NCBI GenBank assembly: GCA_030765045.1
Contig: CM060967.1
Coordinates: 121,673,912-121,737,911, forward strand
DNA length: 64,000 nucleotides
Origin: Tenodera sinensis
Lineage: Eukaryota; Arthropoda; Insecta; Mantodea; Mantidae
Direction: 5' to 3'
Made by a program: the position numbers and the translations under genes. Shown one piece after another: positions 43,169 through 55,589 of the stretch; the first letter of the stretch is position 1, and each line of letters starts with the position of its first letter. The notes under the pieces were generated by a model. It did no database searches. It was not told where the DNA came from and saw only the letters and a list, made by a program, of their open reading frames with translations.

Positions 43169-44939
43169 TGATATAGTTAATGAATTCGGCGCTTGTTCGC
43201 TGTGGGTCTGAAAGCGATCGAAATTTCCGGAGTCAGTAGCAGTCTGAGCATGCATTGACTCTCCATCGTAGTCTTTTACTTTCTTTGTTTCCTGGTTTCG
43301 GCACGCAAGGGTTCCCGAGAATCCTAGTTGGAACTTTTGGAATCTAAACCGTGTGGAAAATGAGCTCCGAGCCTTAACTAGCCCATGGTATGTTGTGAAA
43401 GAGAACGGAGGAACTTAAAACGGCTCCCTGAAATAGAGAAACAGAACAGCGTTCCTTTCAAATACAGAATAAGAGAAAAAAGCACCTTTTCTACCCGCAA
43501 GGGACTCGTAGGAGATACATCCCTCAGATTAAACATACAAGTAGCACCTTTATTAGAGCAGGACTTTCCTTTCTTATTCATAGCATTACATCCTTTGAAG
43601 GAACCTGTGGTACCCACAAAGAGTTTATTCTCCAACAAAGAAGGCTTTATCTAACAACGTTTAGCCCAACAGCTTTTCATTACTGAAATTCCAACATTCG
43701 GTAATCCAAGAGTAATGCCTTTAAATGCTGTGCCCTTTATTTCCCTCTCCCTAAATAAGTTTGGAAGCTGTGCAAAAAACAGAAGTACTTATTGTAGATA
43801 TAGCTAAGGAAGGGAAGAATAGATCTACATTAATTTTCTTGTAACAAGGAGCAAATTAATACATCAGGAAACTATTAATGCAACTTTATTTTAAATTTAA
43901 AACACGATGGTTATTACAGAACTTGATGTGTTTCTTGGTTTACAAATGTATGTCCCAGTATTCTTCATGACACCAATTTTTAACATGTGAAAAAGTAGGA
44001 ATTTGCTTCTACTGGTTCCTAATAAGGTAATTTTTCATCGCTGAGTGGCAACGTACCTAGGTTATAGCAAGTGGTCACTTCTTAGTAATTCAACCTGAGA
44101 TAATGTTAAAGAATTTTGTTAAAGGTAACCATTTAAAAGGTTTAACTAACCCACTATGCGGAAAATAGGAAAAAGACACGCAAAAACCAGCAACTATCTG
44201 GTATTTCACCAGGAGATGCTTAGCACATGTTGCTCGCCTTCCCAGAAGAGAAATGTGATCCGCGTCACTCCGAGTTCAACTGCCTCTCTAGTCACTCCAC
44301 CTGACCTGCTTCTCCGTGACGCGAAGTCACATGTACCTTGACGTCACAATAGCGTCAAGTATGGGAGTGATGGTAGCATTGGGTTTGCGTCCGTCAGCGT
44401 TACTGGCGTCTGGGCATAATGGGGAGGGGGTAGACATCGAAATTTAGTGGTATGTATACTACACAACGATGTAGTGTCACAAAAGATTAATAAGAACTCG
44501 GGAACACATTTACCTACTTTAACGGCCAGTATTTAAACTTCTGGACAGGGGTGCAGCTCTAAATTCGATAATCGTATACTCCTAAAAGACGACTCCGGGA
44601 GAAAGCGCTAGATATCGTCCATAACGTTAACTAGGGTAAAGTGGTCACAAAGTTGATAACTATATCTTGCAAGTGAAGAAAAACATCCCGGGTATAGCAG
44701 TTATCGAAAGTAGGGTTTCTAGGAATTTGTCGATTGGCTAACCACTCTGCTCGTATTTCATTAAGTAACGTGGGCTAACGTAAACGTAAGCTATTCATTT
44801 TCAGGGTATTTATTATTAGCGTTATTGTTATTGTCATCATCATTATCTTTTATTATTACTGTGTACTTTAAGCTTCAGGCCTGGTGTGTCCTGTTTCATA
44901 CCTCCAACATGTTTTATTGATCAGCGTTTTATATGGGCT
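43169..44939. other. Gene-free stretch
   Basis: Ordinary AT-rich sequence with GC-richer patches (44200-44440). Open frames of 61-89 codons on both strands at 43380-43650 overlap each other and show no motif. I see no gene. Confidence 0.45.
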
Positions 44940-45760
44940 TATACCGGGTGTCCAAAGAATACCGACAACGCTCAATATGTTGTGTGCGATGGCAAACTGA
45001 TCAGTTTTAAAATAGGAACTCCCGTCCGGAAATACACGGTTTGGAAACTGGAGAACGTCAAAGTTTGAGAACGAACGTTTGTGATAATTAGTTAACCTTC
45101 GGTTGGGTATCTTAATACAGAAGATATGCAACCTCTTAGCCATCTTTGTACTGCAGATGAACGATCTAAGAATGATAACATGCCTGCGCATGCACTAAAT
45201 TCCTCCATAGAATCTTTGAAGTGCAGCCTACTGCGTTACTTGTGTAGTTTCTAGTACAGTAACGTTTTAAGAGCATGTACCATTACACAGCTGTGTGAAT
45301 GGCTGACATAAGCTGCATCACACTTTGATGTAAATGTGCGGAATCACCTCAACGTCGCACACAAAATCAATGGATTGGTAGATCTGACACCTCTCGACTA
45401 TTTCCTGTGGTCTTGTATGAAGAGTATAGTGTATGATACTCCTGTAACGTCAGTGAAGTACCTTATGGCTCGAATCCACGGAGCGACTGAAAATCTTCAA
45501 AGACAACCGCATGTGTTGGGTCTTGTGCATGAGACTCATCGACGCCAATATAAGCTCTGCAGTGACGTAGGTGGTACACAGTTCTAAGCCCGTTTGTAAT
45601 GTGGACAGCTCGATGTTGGGTTTATTCACGAAATGTGAATACACATCCATCTCACACTTCGATGCGCTACAGCGTCTAAACTGTGCACTTCCTATTTGCA
45701 AACTGATCAGTTTGGTGTCCCGCATAGCATACCGAGCGTTGTCGGTATTTTTGGGACATC

Positions 45761-45765
<5 letters not shown>
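44940..45765 (+). mobile_element. Mariner-type element, deletion derivative with 61-bp inverted repeats
   Basis: 44947-45007 (GGTGTCCAAAGAATACCGAC...AAACTGATCAGTTT) and 45700-45760 are inverted copies of each other, with some mismatches. The left outer end reads TATACCGGGTGTCC, of the type often seen at Tc1/mariner ends next to TA. Total ~825 bp, well short of an autonomous element, with only the transposase C-terminus left inside. Confidence 0.75.
45336..45587 (+). pseudogene. Mariner-like transposase, C-terminal remnant
   Basis: About 80 codons: LVDLTPLDYFLWSCMKSIVY, then TSVKYLMARIHGATENLQ and HRRQYKLCSDVGGTQF. This is the TPLDxFLWxxxKxxVY and final RxxxCxxxxGxxF region of the mariner-like transposases common in insects. 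The catalytic aspartates upstream are gone, so it cannot be active. Confidence 0.7.
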
Positions 45766-45833
<68 letters not shown>

Positions 45834-45836
45834 CGC
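45762..45836. repeat. (GT)n microsatellite next to the mariner-type end
   Basis: About 65 bp of GT then GCGCGCGCGCC, starting directly at the right end of the element. Confidence 0.95.
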
Positions 45837-47407
45837 CTATATATATAACAGGAGTATTTCATTGAATGAGAATGTAATATATTCTGAATATCGATTAAAA
45901 TGAGCAACCCATGAGATTTTAAACACTTTTTTCTGGGATATATGGGAACTGCTGTTCAATATGTGACTTGGCTAGAGACAAGTAGTGGGAAAGACATTTA
46001 AACATACCTGTACACACAGATACCATGTTTCTTAAGTCATTCTTAAATTTTCATGAATTGCATTTTAAAGTGTGCTTTTTGAATTTATGCCTCATGAATT
46101 ATGACTAAACTCTTGTAAAAGAAGCTTAAAGTTACACGACACCTATTAGGGCCTTCAAAACAAAATTCAGAAAATTCCTTACTAGTTGAGATACTAAGAT
46201 TGGACATTTCTACAACCTAGTCTTGGGCAACGCACATTTAAAATTAACTCTGTGTTGATACAATGAGTATATAAGTTTTAAGGTTTCCAGTTTTCAGATT
46301 TCTTTTAATTTTCACGCCGTAGTTTTCGCTTCACTTGCTAGGGAATTGAACACAGGACCTCTCTAACGGCAGCGACTGCGCGAAGTTATAATCGCAGACT
46401 CATTATTCGATCAGCATATTTTGTGACGTCAGATGCGCATCTCATTTATTAACTCGCTCAATCGTGCGGGGAATGAGAAGGTTCAAAAAAAATTTCTTAA
46501 CTCTTAACGCTTTGGTGTTTACGCTATGTGGGAACGCTATTCACTTACTATGAGTCGGCCACTAGGTCAGCGCATTCTATACGATGGGTAAGACCCATAG
46601 CAGCCTCACAATATGATAGAATAATACTTAGTTTGTTTTTAATTTGGCAAGAAAGTTGAGTTTTTCCGTTTTTAAATTCTTGTGGTTCCTAGTCAAACAT
46701 ACTTTAAAAGATGAAATAGCCCTTATAATCCTAATTTCTAAGTAAATCTATAATGCCGATTTAATCACTACTGCATACAGCCACTCAAATGTCAATGTTA
46801 TTCTTTTGAGTTTTTTAAGCGAGTTTCACCTCAAAAGGGAGGAACGTAGCGTGTAATATACAAGTTACGTAGAGATTGCTGTCAAGCATAGCGTTGATAA
46901 GGGCACATGGCGTTCACACCGCCCTCTGCTGCTGAGAAGTGGAACTTTCTAATATTCAGGGCCGAACCCCTTGGTGAACAGGCAACTTCTCCGACACAGA
47001 AGTCACACGCCTTTGCGGAACTACTAGGCTGAATTCCAAAACCTGGCAGTTATACCAGCGATGTCCAACATTTGTGTGGGTTTACCTCCGTCCAATATAC
47101 GCGGACTTTGCCTCTCTTTAGCCCCCAGCAGTATCTTGGGCTGCAGTGGCGGTTTGGTGACCTGTACGTTGCGTTTGATTTAGAAAAGCACCTTCAAATC
47201 TCTATAAATATCTAAAAATAGTGATTTCTTTTGGTAACGCTTAGTATAAGAAGTTTATCAATATTAGACATAGCCGTAGAAGATACGCCAAGTGATCGTC
47301 GCGTAACATATTGCATTACAGAATTTTAATATAGCTCAAATTGGAGAAACTCTGTTCACAAATATATGTAGAGCTGTACTGAGTCTTATATAACACTATC
47401 CTTGCAA
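45837..47407. other. Gene-free stretch with one weak tRNA-like patch
   Basis: 46320-46400 on the minus strand contains AGAGAGGTCCTGTGTTCAATTCCC, a B-box-like motif in a possible worn SINE. 46900-47150 is GC-richer and unassigned. No gene. Confidence 0.4.
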
Positions 47408-47752
47408 ATGCTGATTTATCTACTACATTTTAATCGACATAGGCATTTTCAGAAATTATCTTATTGATAATTTTCTTCTAAGAGCAAAGGGAATATGGAA
47501 ATAAGTGGCTCTAAGTGATAATCAAATGCTTTAAGAGCTGGTTGCTATGCGATGCCTTTGAAATTCCGTTCTCTTTGCAAGGCCAAGGAATGAAGAAAAA
47601 CGAATAACATATTGCTACTCGAAAAAAGTATAAGTTTTGGAAAATTCAAGAAATAATAAGAATATCTCGTAAATTGTTCGTTCAAAAGAAAAAAGAAGAA
47701 TTTAACATAAATTCAGTGTTTTAAGCAGATCCACATTTCTTATTTAGTAAAC
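47408..47752 (-). mobile_element. R850 repeat, copy O, partial
   Basis: Reverse copy: CAGAAATTATCTTATTGATAATTTTCTTC...TCTCGTAAATTGTTCG...TAAGCAGATCCACATTTCTTATTTAGTAA. It is cut off at the SINE-2 copy that follows; no continuation beyond. Confidence 0.65.
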
Positions 47753-47756
47753 TCAC

Positions 47757-48057
47757 ATGCCGGTTAGGAGCAGACGAACCTGTGCAGCTGACAAAGTAAA
47801 CATCTGCAAGCGGGTGGTCAGCTAAGCACCAGGTTTGACTGCGAGGAAGAGAAGGATATGAAATGCAGAGGAAATTGATGAACAGAAAACTGATGGATAA
47901 TTTGGTGGAATACGTAGCGAGAGAAGCCAGAAAACCTGGAGAAAACCCGCCCAGAGGCCACTTCATCCACCAAGAATACCATAGGTGTCTCTTTGGATCG
48001 AACCCGTACCGCCTTGGTGATAGGTGTATGGTCTAACTGCTCGGCCACGGCTCCACC
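47757..48057 (-). mobile_element. SINE-2 copy, reverse, diverged
   Basis: Minus strand: GGTGGAGCCGTGGCCGAGCAG, then GGTTCGATCC and the shared body (CGGGTTTTCTCCAGG, ACCTGGTGCTTAGCTGACC). It carries the family's head and middle; the 3' end differs from 29233-29565. Confidence 0.7.
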
Positions 48058-48216
48058 TATAGTCTTGACACAAACGGTGGGGGGGGAGGGGGGGAACTAC
48101 CCAATTGTAGTCAACTCATTCTAAAAATTAACCACTAACTACAGTAAACTACTCGGCCCATGCTGACTCGCTAATATAGTCTCTCGTTACTGGTGATTTC
48201 TCTGGAAATTGAAGCT

Positions 48217-48534
48217 TCTCAGCTTCTCTCTTTTTTCTTTCTTTCTTTCTTTTTTTCTTTTTTCTTTTTCTTTTTTTTTTTTCTTTTTTTTTGAATTAAC
48301 GTCCGTAAACATTGTGTCATATCGGACGAATGAATGAAATGGGTGAAATGATGCTCAAATGAGCCCGAGGTCCATGGAGCTTTAAGTTACCCGACATTCG
48401 TCTTCTCAGGAAAACCTCGGAAAAAATCCACACCCGGATAACTTACCCTAAGCGAGATTCAAACTCGCGACCTCTTGAACGTGAGGTAGACACGCTAACC
48501 ATCACGCTATCGAGGCGGGCTCTCAGCTTCTCTC
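48217..48534 (-). mobile_element. SINE-3 copy with 14-bp target duplication and A-rich tail
   Basis: TCTCAGCTTCTCTC occurs at 48217-48230 and 48521-48534. On the minus strand the element starts GCCCGCCTCGATAGCGTGATGG, has the B-box-like GAGTTTGAATCTC, then CCGGGTGTGGATTTTTTCCG, and ends CGGACGTTAATTC followed by an A/GAAA tail (48231-48292 on the plus strand as T/CTTT). A worn second copy is at 51512-51725. Confidence 0.88.
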
Positions 48535-49437
48535 GTAAGTAAGTCCACCCGACACGTCGAAGCTTCTAGAACAATCGTGCAACGGGTTTATTCGAGCCAC
48601 CCAAGTACCGGGCGGCGTAGTGGTGTGAGGTAGTAGACGTTGAACCCTCTTTGAGCCGGGTGGCCGCCGCGAGAATATGAAAGTAATAGGGAACACAGAG
48701 AAACTGTCACTGAGCTGCCTGGTGCCTTCGATGACACTCTTAAATATCAATTGAAATCAAAATAATCCCATGTCTCGTGGTTGTAGGCAGTAAACTACGT
48801 TGAAGATACCAGAAAACCCGCAATCTTTTACTACAAATAGCTGTACTACATTTCAACGTTGTTTGTAACGCTAGTGTTACCTCTTAAAGAACATTTTTAA
48901 AATTTTTTCTGTGTTAATGATCTCTCTTTATCAAACAGAGTCGAGAAAACAATGAAACCAGAAAACAAATATTATAGTAGAAGGAGAGAAAGAGAACGAG
49001 AGGAATTTCTGATGCTATAAAGCGCTTTATGTATACATATATGTATATGCAGAACAAGTTGATAGTGAAACACACGCTTGTGATTCCAACGCGGAGCCAA
49101 ACAAAGGTTTTTCCTCATTTTATTTTTTTGTGCTTCCGGCGGCAGAAGTTTGTTCTCTTGCATGAGAGAGACCGATTTCCAACTTATGAAGCAGTCCTTA
49201 GCCAGGTTTTAGCCCCAGGAAACTTCACAATGATGAACATTTCCACTGGTTCTGTCTAAAGACCGAACTTCTCATGACCGAGTAACTTTAGTGTTGATTT
49301 TCTCTTATATGGAATTTGCCTGGCTACATTTTTTAAAACATTAGTTTTAACGAACCAAGTTTTAAAATTAAGAACAAATAAAACACGATTCGACAGGCAA
49401 AAATTCTGTTCCACAAACTTTTTTCAGCCTGAGGGGG
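48535..49437. other. Gene-free stretch
   Basis: No gene or repeat family recognised. Confidence 0.5.
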
Positions 49438-49690
49438 ATCTTCCTCTTCCTCTTCCTCTTCCTCTTCCTCTTCCTCTTCCTCTTCCTCTTCCTCTTCCTC
49501 TTCCTCTTCCTCTTCCTCTTCCTCTTCCTCTTCCTCTTCCTCTTCCTCTTCCTCTTCCTCTTCCTCTTCCTCTTCCTCTTCCTCTTCCTCTTCCTCTTCC
49601 TCTTCCTCTTCCTCTTCCTCTTCCTCTTCCTCTTCCTCTTCCTCTTCCTCTTCCTCTTCTTCTTCTTCTTCTTCTTCTTCTTCTTCTTCA
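49438..49690. repeat. (CTTCCT)n hexanucleotide, then (TTC)n, polypyrimidine tract
   Basis: About 220 bp of nearly perfect CTTCCT (49439-49658) followed by ~33 bp of TTC. It is pure pyrimidine on the plus strand for ~250 bp. The apparent Lys/Arg frame on the minus strand is an artefact. Confidence 0.97.
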
Positions 49691-49694
49691 AGGT

Positions 49695-50270
49695 TTAGAC
49701 CTTTCGGTCCTTTCCATTCCCATCAAATTGTCCTCGCCGTTGTTTTACTTGTCTCCCTCTTGACCGCCTTTCTATTGGACTATACCTAATTTGTGTTACT
49801 TGCATGTTATTTATATTATCTCAGTTTTGTTGGTATCCTTTTATGTGCTCCATAAGGTTCTCTATTTTTAGTTCTTTTCAACTTTCTTCGTTTCTGCTTT
49901 TATTAAAAAATATATATCTAGCACTATATCTTAGGAATTTCAACTGATTTGTTTCTATTTTTTTTTCTCCGGATATTTTGTTAAAACTCAAGATTTACAG
50001 CCATATAATAAAGTTGGAATGACATCACTTTATAAACTTCAAGCGATGCTTCCATTCTCATTTCTTCCCAGTGTTCTGCGCATTGCACCAGACAAATAAT
50101 TACATTTATTTCTTCCTCAATTTCGCAGTTTTTCTTACGTGTTACAAAATAGCCTAAATATTTAAACGTTAACCTGTTCCAGTATTTGATCTAACACCAA
50201 CATAGCTCTTATTTTTGGAGGTTCAAAAAGTGGCAGTGCTTTTGTTTCTTTAACCGATATAGGGGACGTC
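49695..50270 (-). pseudogene. LINE reverse-transcriptase 3' remnant, second
   Basis: Minus strand, with many stops and frameshifts: FKYLGYFVTRKKNCEIEEEI (about 50160), FQLYYMA/PTLLYGCKS (about 50000), LMEHIKGY, and near the end YSPIERRSRGRQVKQRRGQF. The order (YLG, LYG, HI, GRRxRGR) matches the thumb and C-terminal part of RTE/jockey-like ORF2. Old and dead. It differs from both other LINEs here. Confidence 0.65.
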
Positions 50271-50954
50271 AATAGTTCGACAAAATATCATCAGCTGTTG
50301 AAACAATTTTGATTGGTGTTTCTTAGGGCTCACTTCCCAGCGACCCACCGACAGACAGTTGTATTGCCGTTTACATTTAGCTACTCTCAGGCTGTATTGT
50401 GAATATTGCATATCTATGTTATTGGGGACCTGATCAGAAAGAGAGTAACGTGCACTTCTTTACCTTGTAATTGTGAGGTATCGTAATATCAGAGAAAATT
50501 TTGGATGGTTTAATGAAGTATGCAAGTCATTTTTTGTAACTAAATTATGAGAATACGTTACGAAAGGAACATGATCCAGATTGCCAATTGTATATTTTCA
50601 ATAAAATCATCTTAGCCATTGTACAAATCCACGCTTCGCTCCTGATTGTCATCCTTTTTTCCATTTTATGGTAACCCATTCAATGAAACTCCCTAGAATT
50701 GTTCCACACATCGACTTGAAATTCTAGTGCTTTATTCCGGTTGTGATTTTCAGTTTCATATTTTACAACTGACATCCCCTTATCTATAATATTTATGAAG
50801 TAATTCTGAGATTTAAAACTTGATACATAGGTATTTTGCTTTACACTATAATTTTCAAACGTCTTTATCCTCTCTAATAATTACATACAGTATGTAGATA
50901 TCCACGGAATAAAAATGACTTTTTAGGATAAAAATGTTGTGTAAGTGAACACCG

Positions 50955-51495
50955 TAATTAGAAAACAGAGTTCGTTGAGTGCGAAGATTGATATTTAAGT
51001 TCAGGAACTACAAGAATGCACCACGAAGATTTTGAATAAAATACTCTTATATAGAAAACTTTTGTAATTATTTTATTTTCTCAAAACCTGCCACGTTTTT
51101 TAATTAAAATAATGCAAGTTTAGAATATTTGCATGAAAAAATGTGTATCTTGAATTTTCTGGGAATAGACCGTGAAGTGTTTATTCTTAACGGCTTTTAT
51201 ATAATTGGTAAATTGTATAAGATAGACAAACTCATACTAACAAAAGATGTGCACCTCGTTAAAGCCACCAATTGTCAAGTAATTTCGAATAGTTTGTTCC
51301 TCAGATTTGTTGTTAAATTTATTTGAAGTTTTAGATACTTATACTTCCCTGAAATGGGAATTCCTTACTTTTCCCCTTTTCTATTGGTGTTCCAAAGGGT
51401 CCAGAATTTCAAAGTCATTACAGGCAACACGCTCTTTAGAAATATCCCTAGGGCTTTTCATATTGTATTGTAGAAATATGTAAATTTGGAGTATT
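50955..51495 (+). mobile_element. R850 repeat, copy P, old and partial
   Basis: Diverged forward segment: GATATTTAAGTTCAGGAAC, CACCACGAAGATTTTGAA, TCTTGAATTTTCTGGGAATAGACC, ATAATTGGTAAATTGTATAAGATAGAC, CTGAAATGGGAATTCC. Both ends are lost. Confidence 0.6.
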
Positions 51496-51511
51496 TGAAT
51501 TAACAGATGTA

Positions 51512-51725
51512 TAGAGGCTGCCGTGCCTCCATGAGGTGGGGTGGTAAGTCTGCCTTACGTTCAAGAGGTTTCCACTTCGAATCTTGGGTTACATTGCGTT
51601 ATCGGATGACGGCTTTTCTGTAATTTTCTCTTTTCTTTAGAAAACATATTGACTCCGAGCGCATTTGAGCACACCTTCATCCATTTCCTTTATCTCCGAT
51701 ATGATTTACCAGGTTAAAGAATGTT
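51512..51725 (+). mobile_element. SINE-3 copy, forward, diverged
   Basis: GCTGCCGTGCCTCCATGAGG...CTTACGTTCAAGAGGTTTCCACTTCGAATC...GAGCGCATTTGAGCACACCTTCATCCATTTCCTT parallels the minus strand of 48231-48520. Confidence 0.6.
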
Positions 51726-54269
51726 AAACTAAACAGTTATTGAATAATAAGTTTTGCAGGAATAGTTTTACAAAAAAGAAAGTAATTTATTTCAACACCT
51801 TGCAATATTGAAATTGCTCCATATAACGCAGATCTCAAACAAATTTTCTGATATTCTCAGCATTGGTGAAGAACTGGTAAATAAATAATCTCTGAGGTTT
51901 TTATTTAAGGCATAAGTATTATTCAATTAAATGTTTTTAATACTTATTCACAAACATGAGGAAAATCATGACGAAAGGGTGAATGTTCATAGCAATAAGT
52001 AAAAGTAACTAAAAAGTTCGAATCTTTTATTTGTGGAGAAAATGTCAATAATTACATAAACATAATTATGAATTTAATAAGTGAAGAATTTTGCTTTTTA
52101 GTATTCTCGACAGTAGGCTGCCTTAATACTCAAACAGTAAGTATATAAACCCTTTGATACAATCTTTGGATTGTTTAAAACATCTGAAAATGTTACATCC
52201 TTTTATGTGTTAGCTCCATATTTTCATAGCACTTGGACAGAGAATTGATAGACATATTTTATTCATATCCGAATCTGCAATAAGAAGATATACTTCGAAT
52301 ATTTGTATAACCGAAGGGCACTGCACTTACGAAAAAGGAGAAATTATCTTCTTAAGCGTTTACGTTGATAAAAGATGCTTTAAAATATACGTTATTGAAT
52401 ACACAATCAGTTTCATTTATCTTGCAAGTTATAAAAGTCAAAACCACAATGGTAAGATACCGAAACTGATTTTGAAAGCTCCATATAAGAATTAAAAGAG
52501 CTTTACAAGTCTGAACAAGAATACGGTTGGTAATATTATCGAATGACTGTATGGTTCCAAGTATTCATAGAGAATATGATGGCACATCTATGGACGTCAG
52601 ATTTCATATTACCACGAAGGGATAGTTGCCAGAGCGAACCCTTATGTCTGCAGATAAGGACAAAGTTGAAGCATACTGTAGAATAATTAACCAGAAAGCG
52701 TCTGTTTGCGCCTTTGGCAGTGCGCCAATCTTCACACCTGGCACTTCTCCCAGTAACGCTTGTTGCTCCGTGCCAGAAGAGACAAAACCAAAACAATTCT
52801 CTTCCTCCGCATGAATTCCTTATAACACACATACAGTTCACCTTTTATCCAAACATAGTGAGGGAATGACGTCCTGGTGCTGCTAACTCTTCGCAAAAAG
52901 ACGCGTTATGGGTTTGAACATTTCATAAACATTCACATAAATACCAAATTCATAGTTAACACATGTACATTTTAAAACTGAAAGGCGGATACTTTAATTT
53001 CTTTGAAACTCTAAAGATCAGACCTAACAATTTTAATTAAAACATCGCTCGTTTGGGATATTGGTTTTACCAAGCTTATTGTGATGTCTTTCAGGCTGGC
53101 TATTGAGAGATAAGATTTTTCTGGATGTTTCTTACCCCGCCTCCCGCGAACTCTCTCGAAACTCCTGCAACTATATATCTGCGAGCATAATCGGCAAATC
53201 TTAGCAGTTGTGAGGTTGTATGTTGATTCGACAAAACATAAGTAATCCATCATGTTCTACGAGGGAAGTTGTGACGACAGTTATACCGGGCAGTGAATGC
53301 TGCTTGGCGTGCGATAGAAGAAGTCCATTGTTAGACGCTCTGGGAAGTAAAATGGAAGAAACAAGAGGCTGCTTAGCGCGAGATTCAATGCAATTTTGAG
53401 CGCAAAACTGAGGAGGAAACTCTATAAATTCATAGCATATAGGTTAAGATATACAATTGAAATTTGTTATAAATTACATTTATGGAACCTTTTTAATTGG
53501 AAAAGCTATAAGAAAGGCGAATGTCCACTGGCCTTGGGTGGTTTATACAAGCCATTAACTCCTGCGCTTTTGGCTTTTGAATGGTCACGTGTTGAAGCTT
53601 TAAAGGGCTCCGAGAGGAAAAGTTAACAGTATGTCATTAAAGCTAATGCTCTAACAAATCTTGTTCAGCATAACATCAGGGAAAGCAAACTTTAAAATCC
53701 GACAGATGATTGGATGCTAATTTTGAGTATGACTAACTTGTATTTGGTACCATTTAAAATTTATCAAAATTTATTGGAGTACTAAGGATAAATTGATACA
53801 CCAATTTTGTGTACCAGTGTTTAAAGAGTGCCTGTTAAAGATATCTTATAATATTTAAAACTATATAGCTACTTCTAATCGTAATAGGGCAGGATGAGAC
53901 GTACTTTTGAAAGCAATTAAATAATTGTAATATTTAGAAACTTCACTAACGCGTACCTAGCTTAATTTTTTTAAGATCTGAGTTCTTATTCCTTCTTGTT
54001 GACTTTATATATATAAAACTACACACGTCGCTTGTGTAATTAGTTTATTATGGCATTAAACATATCTGAATTATTCATCAGAATTTTTCCAGCGCTGTAA
54101 GTAATACGCTTTGAAACATTAAGATAACATTTGTTTTCCATTAAGACTTAAAACATCGAGACATACTTTTTAAATAATTGACGATCATCTGAAGTTCCAA
54201 TGCGTTCCTTCACACAGTTTTGGAATAAACATGTATTAGACAAAATAACAAACTTTGTTATGGACAGAA
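51726..54269. other. Gene-free stretch
   Basis: Long AT-rich region. A ~60-bp patch at about 53010-53070 (ACCTAACAATTTTAATTAAAACATC) resembles the middle of R850. Open frames (52536-52841 on the minus strand is the longest, 101 codons) show no motif. Confidence 0.45.
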
Positions 54270-54450
54270 AGACAAAAACAGACTGAAAACTCCAGTGCCA
54301 TAATCAGGTTTTCAACCATGAATCTCAGTTTGATCAACTACACGAAAAGCAAATTTAGTTATCATGGCAAAATGTCGGTGTAACTATGAATTCCCCAACT
54401 GGCTCGTATTTCTTTCCCCAGCAGACCACAAGGATTCCCAAATTCAGATG
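54270..54450 (-). mobile_element. SINE-4 copy, reverse, diverged
   Basis: Shares AATTCCCCAACTGGCTCGTATTTCTTTCCC with the pair at 56788-57280 (AATTCCCCTGCTGATTCGTACTTTTTCCC), and the tRNA-like part CCATAATCAGGTTTTCAACCATGAATCTC. Confidence 0.55.
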
Positions 54451-54469
54451 ACATATCCTAATATAACTG

Positions 54470-55096
54470 AAAAAAAGTCTGTTGCGTTGTACTCACATGA
54501 CTCTCTAATCTTGTACCGACTATTCCTACAAACCCTTATCCCTCTGTCTTCTTCGTGTTAGTTGACAAACATTTGCAGAAATTACCTATTTCTCATTTTC
54601 TTGTAGGTGCTAGGGAAAGGTGGGAATACAGTAGGCTCTGAGCGATAGTCAAATCTCCTAAAGCAAAATGGTCACTGCACAAAAAATGCATTTGGACATA
54701 AAATGTTTTAGCAAGATATACATCTTTTGTATGGTAATACTTGGTCTATCTCTTACGGTTTACGAGTTACGCAAAAGTCATCACGAATGAATAAGACTAT
54801 ATGGGCTATAGCCATAAAATTCAAAATACACATTTCATGTGCCATAAACGTATAACATTTTAATCAAAAGCGTTAGAGCCGTTCCACGTAAAGCGTAGTT
54901 TAGATTGAAGGAATTTATTTTCAAAATTTGCGTGTCGCATCCTTTAAAGTTACTAAACTTAAATACCAACCACGATGTGGCACATGGGCACCTTTGTTGA
55001 AAATTGCCCTTTTTATTCAGAGGGCCTCAAAACATATATCTCCGGTGAAATCTCGACGTCGAATTTTTGGGCTGAATACAATATTTCCCTTACGGC
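54470..55096 (-). mobile_element. R850 repeat, copy Q, with internal losses
   Basis: Reverse copy from CTGTTGCGTTGTACTCACATGAC to GACGTCGAATTTTTGGGCTGAATACAATATTTCCC. It lacks ~90 bp around 54680 and the CA tract region near 54990, and the final ~25 bp are replaced by SINE-2. Confidence 0.8.
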
Positions 55097-55352
55097 TTAC
55101 AACGAGCGGGTTGCAGTAGTGGAACATCGAACCCTTGTCTATGGGCCGGCCGGTATATGTGGTCTTTGCAATCACAACCTGAAAATGGAATTGTAAGCAA
55201 CGGAGTGGGGTTGGAGGGAAGAGGAGAGCGTAGCCTGGTATGGCACTGAGAAATAGAATATGAAATGAAGGTAAAATAGATGAAAGGAAGGGTATAATGA
55301 ACCATGAGAAAACCCACTCAGATGCCACTTCGTCCTCTCAAATTCAAGTCCC
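55097..55352 (-). mobile_element. SINE-2 copy, reverse, worn
   Basis: Body motifs CAGATGCCACTTCGTCC, GAGAAAACCCACTC and GGGATCGA (B box) in SINE-2 order, attached to the end of R850 copy Q. Confidence 0.5.
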
Positions 55353-55484
55353 CTGGGATCGAAGTATTTAAGTAGTTAGCATAAACTTAACCAACATTAC
55401 CTCAATCATTTTAATGTATGCCATGCAAATGATCGTGGCAGAGAAAGCATCTCAGATTTGTTGTTCTCTTTCACTTTCTCTGTT

Positions 55485-55562
55485 ACATATAGTAAACTAG
55501 AGGAAGTATTGTATTCCACCCAAAAATTCCACGTCCACATTTCACCGGAAATATCTTTTTTA
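55485..55562 (+). mobile_element. R850 repeat, 5' stub (copy R)
   Basis: CACTTTCTCTGTTACATATAGTAAACTAGAGGAAGTATTG...TTTCACCGGAAATATC, then unrelated sequence. Confidence 0.75.
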
Positions 55563-55589
55563 TTCTATAAAATTCAAACACACATCACA

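Noticed and set aside
43378..43654. 86- and 89-codon frames on opposite strands
   Set aside because: Shadow frames of each other; no recognisable family or splice context.
49368..49691. Lys/Arg repeat frame
   Set aside because: Translation of the CTTCCT microsatellite.
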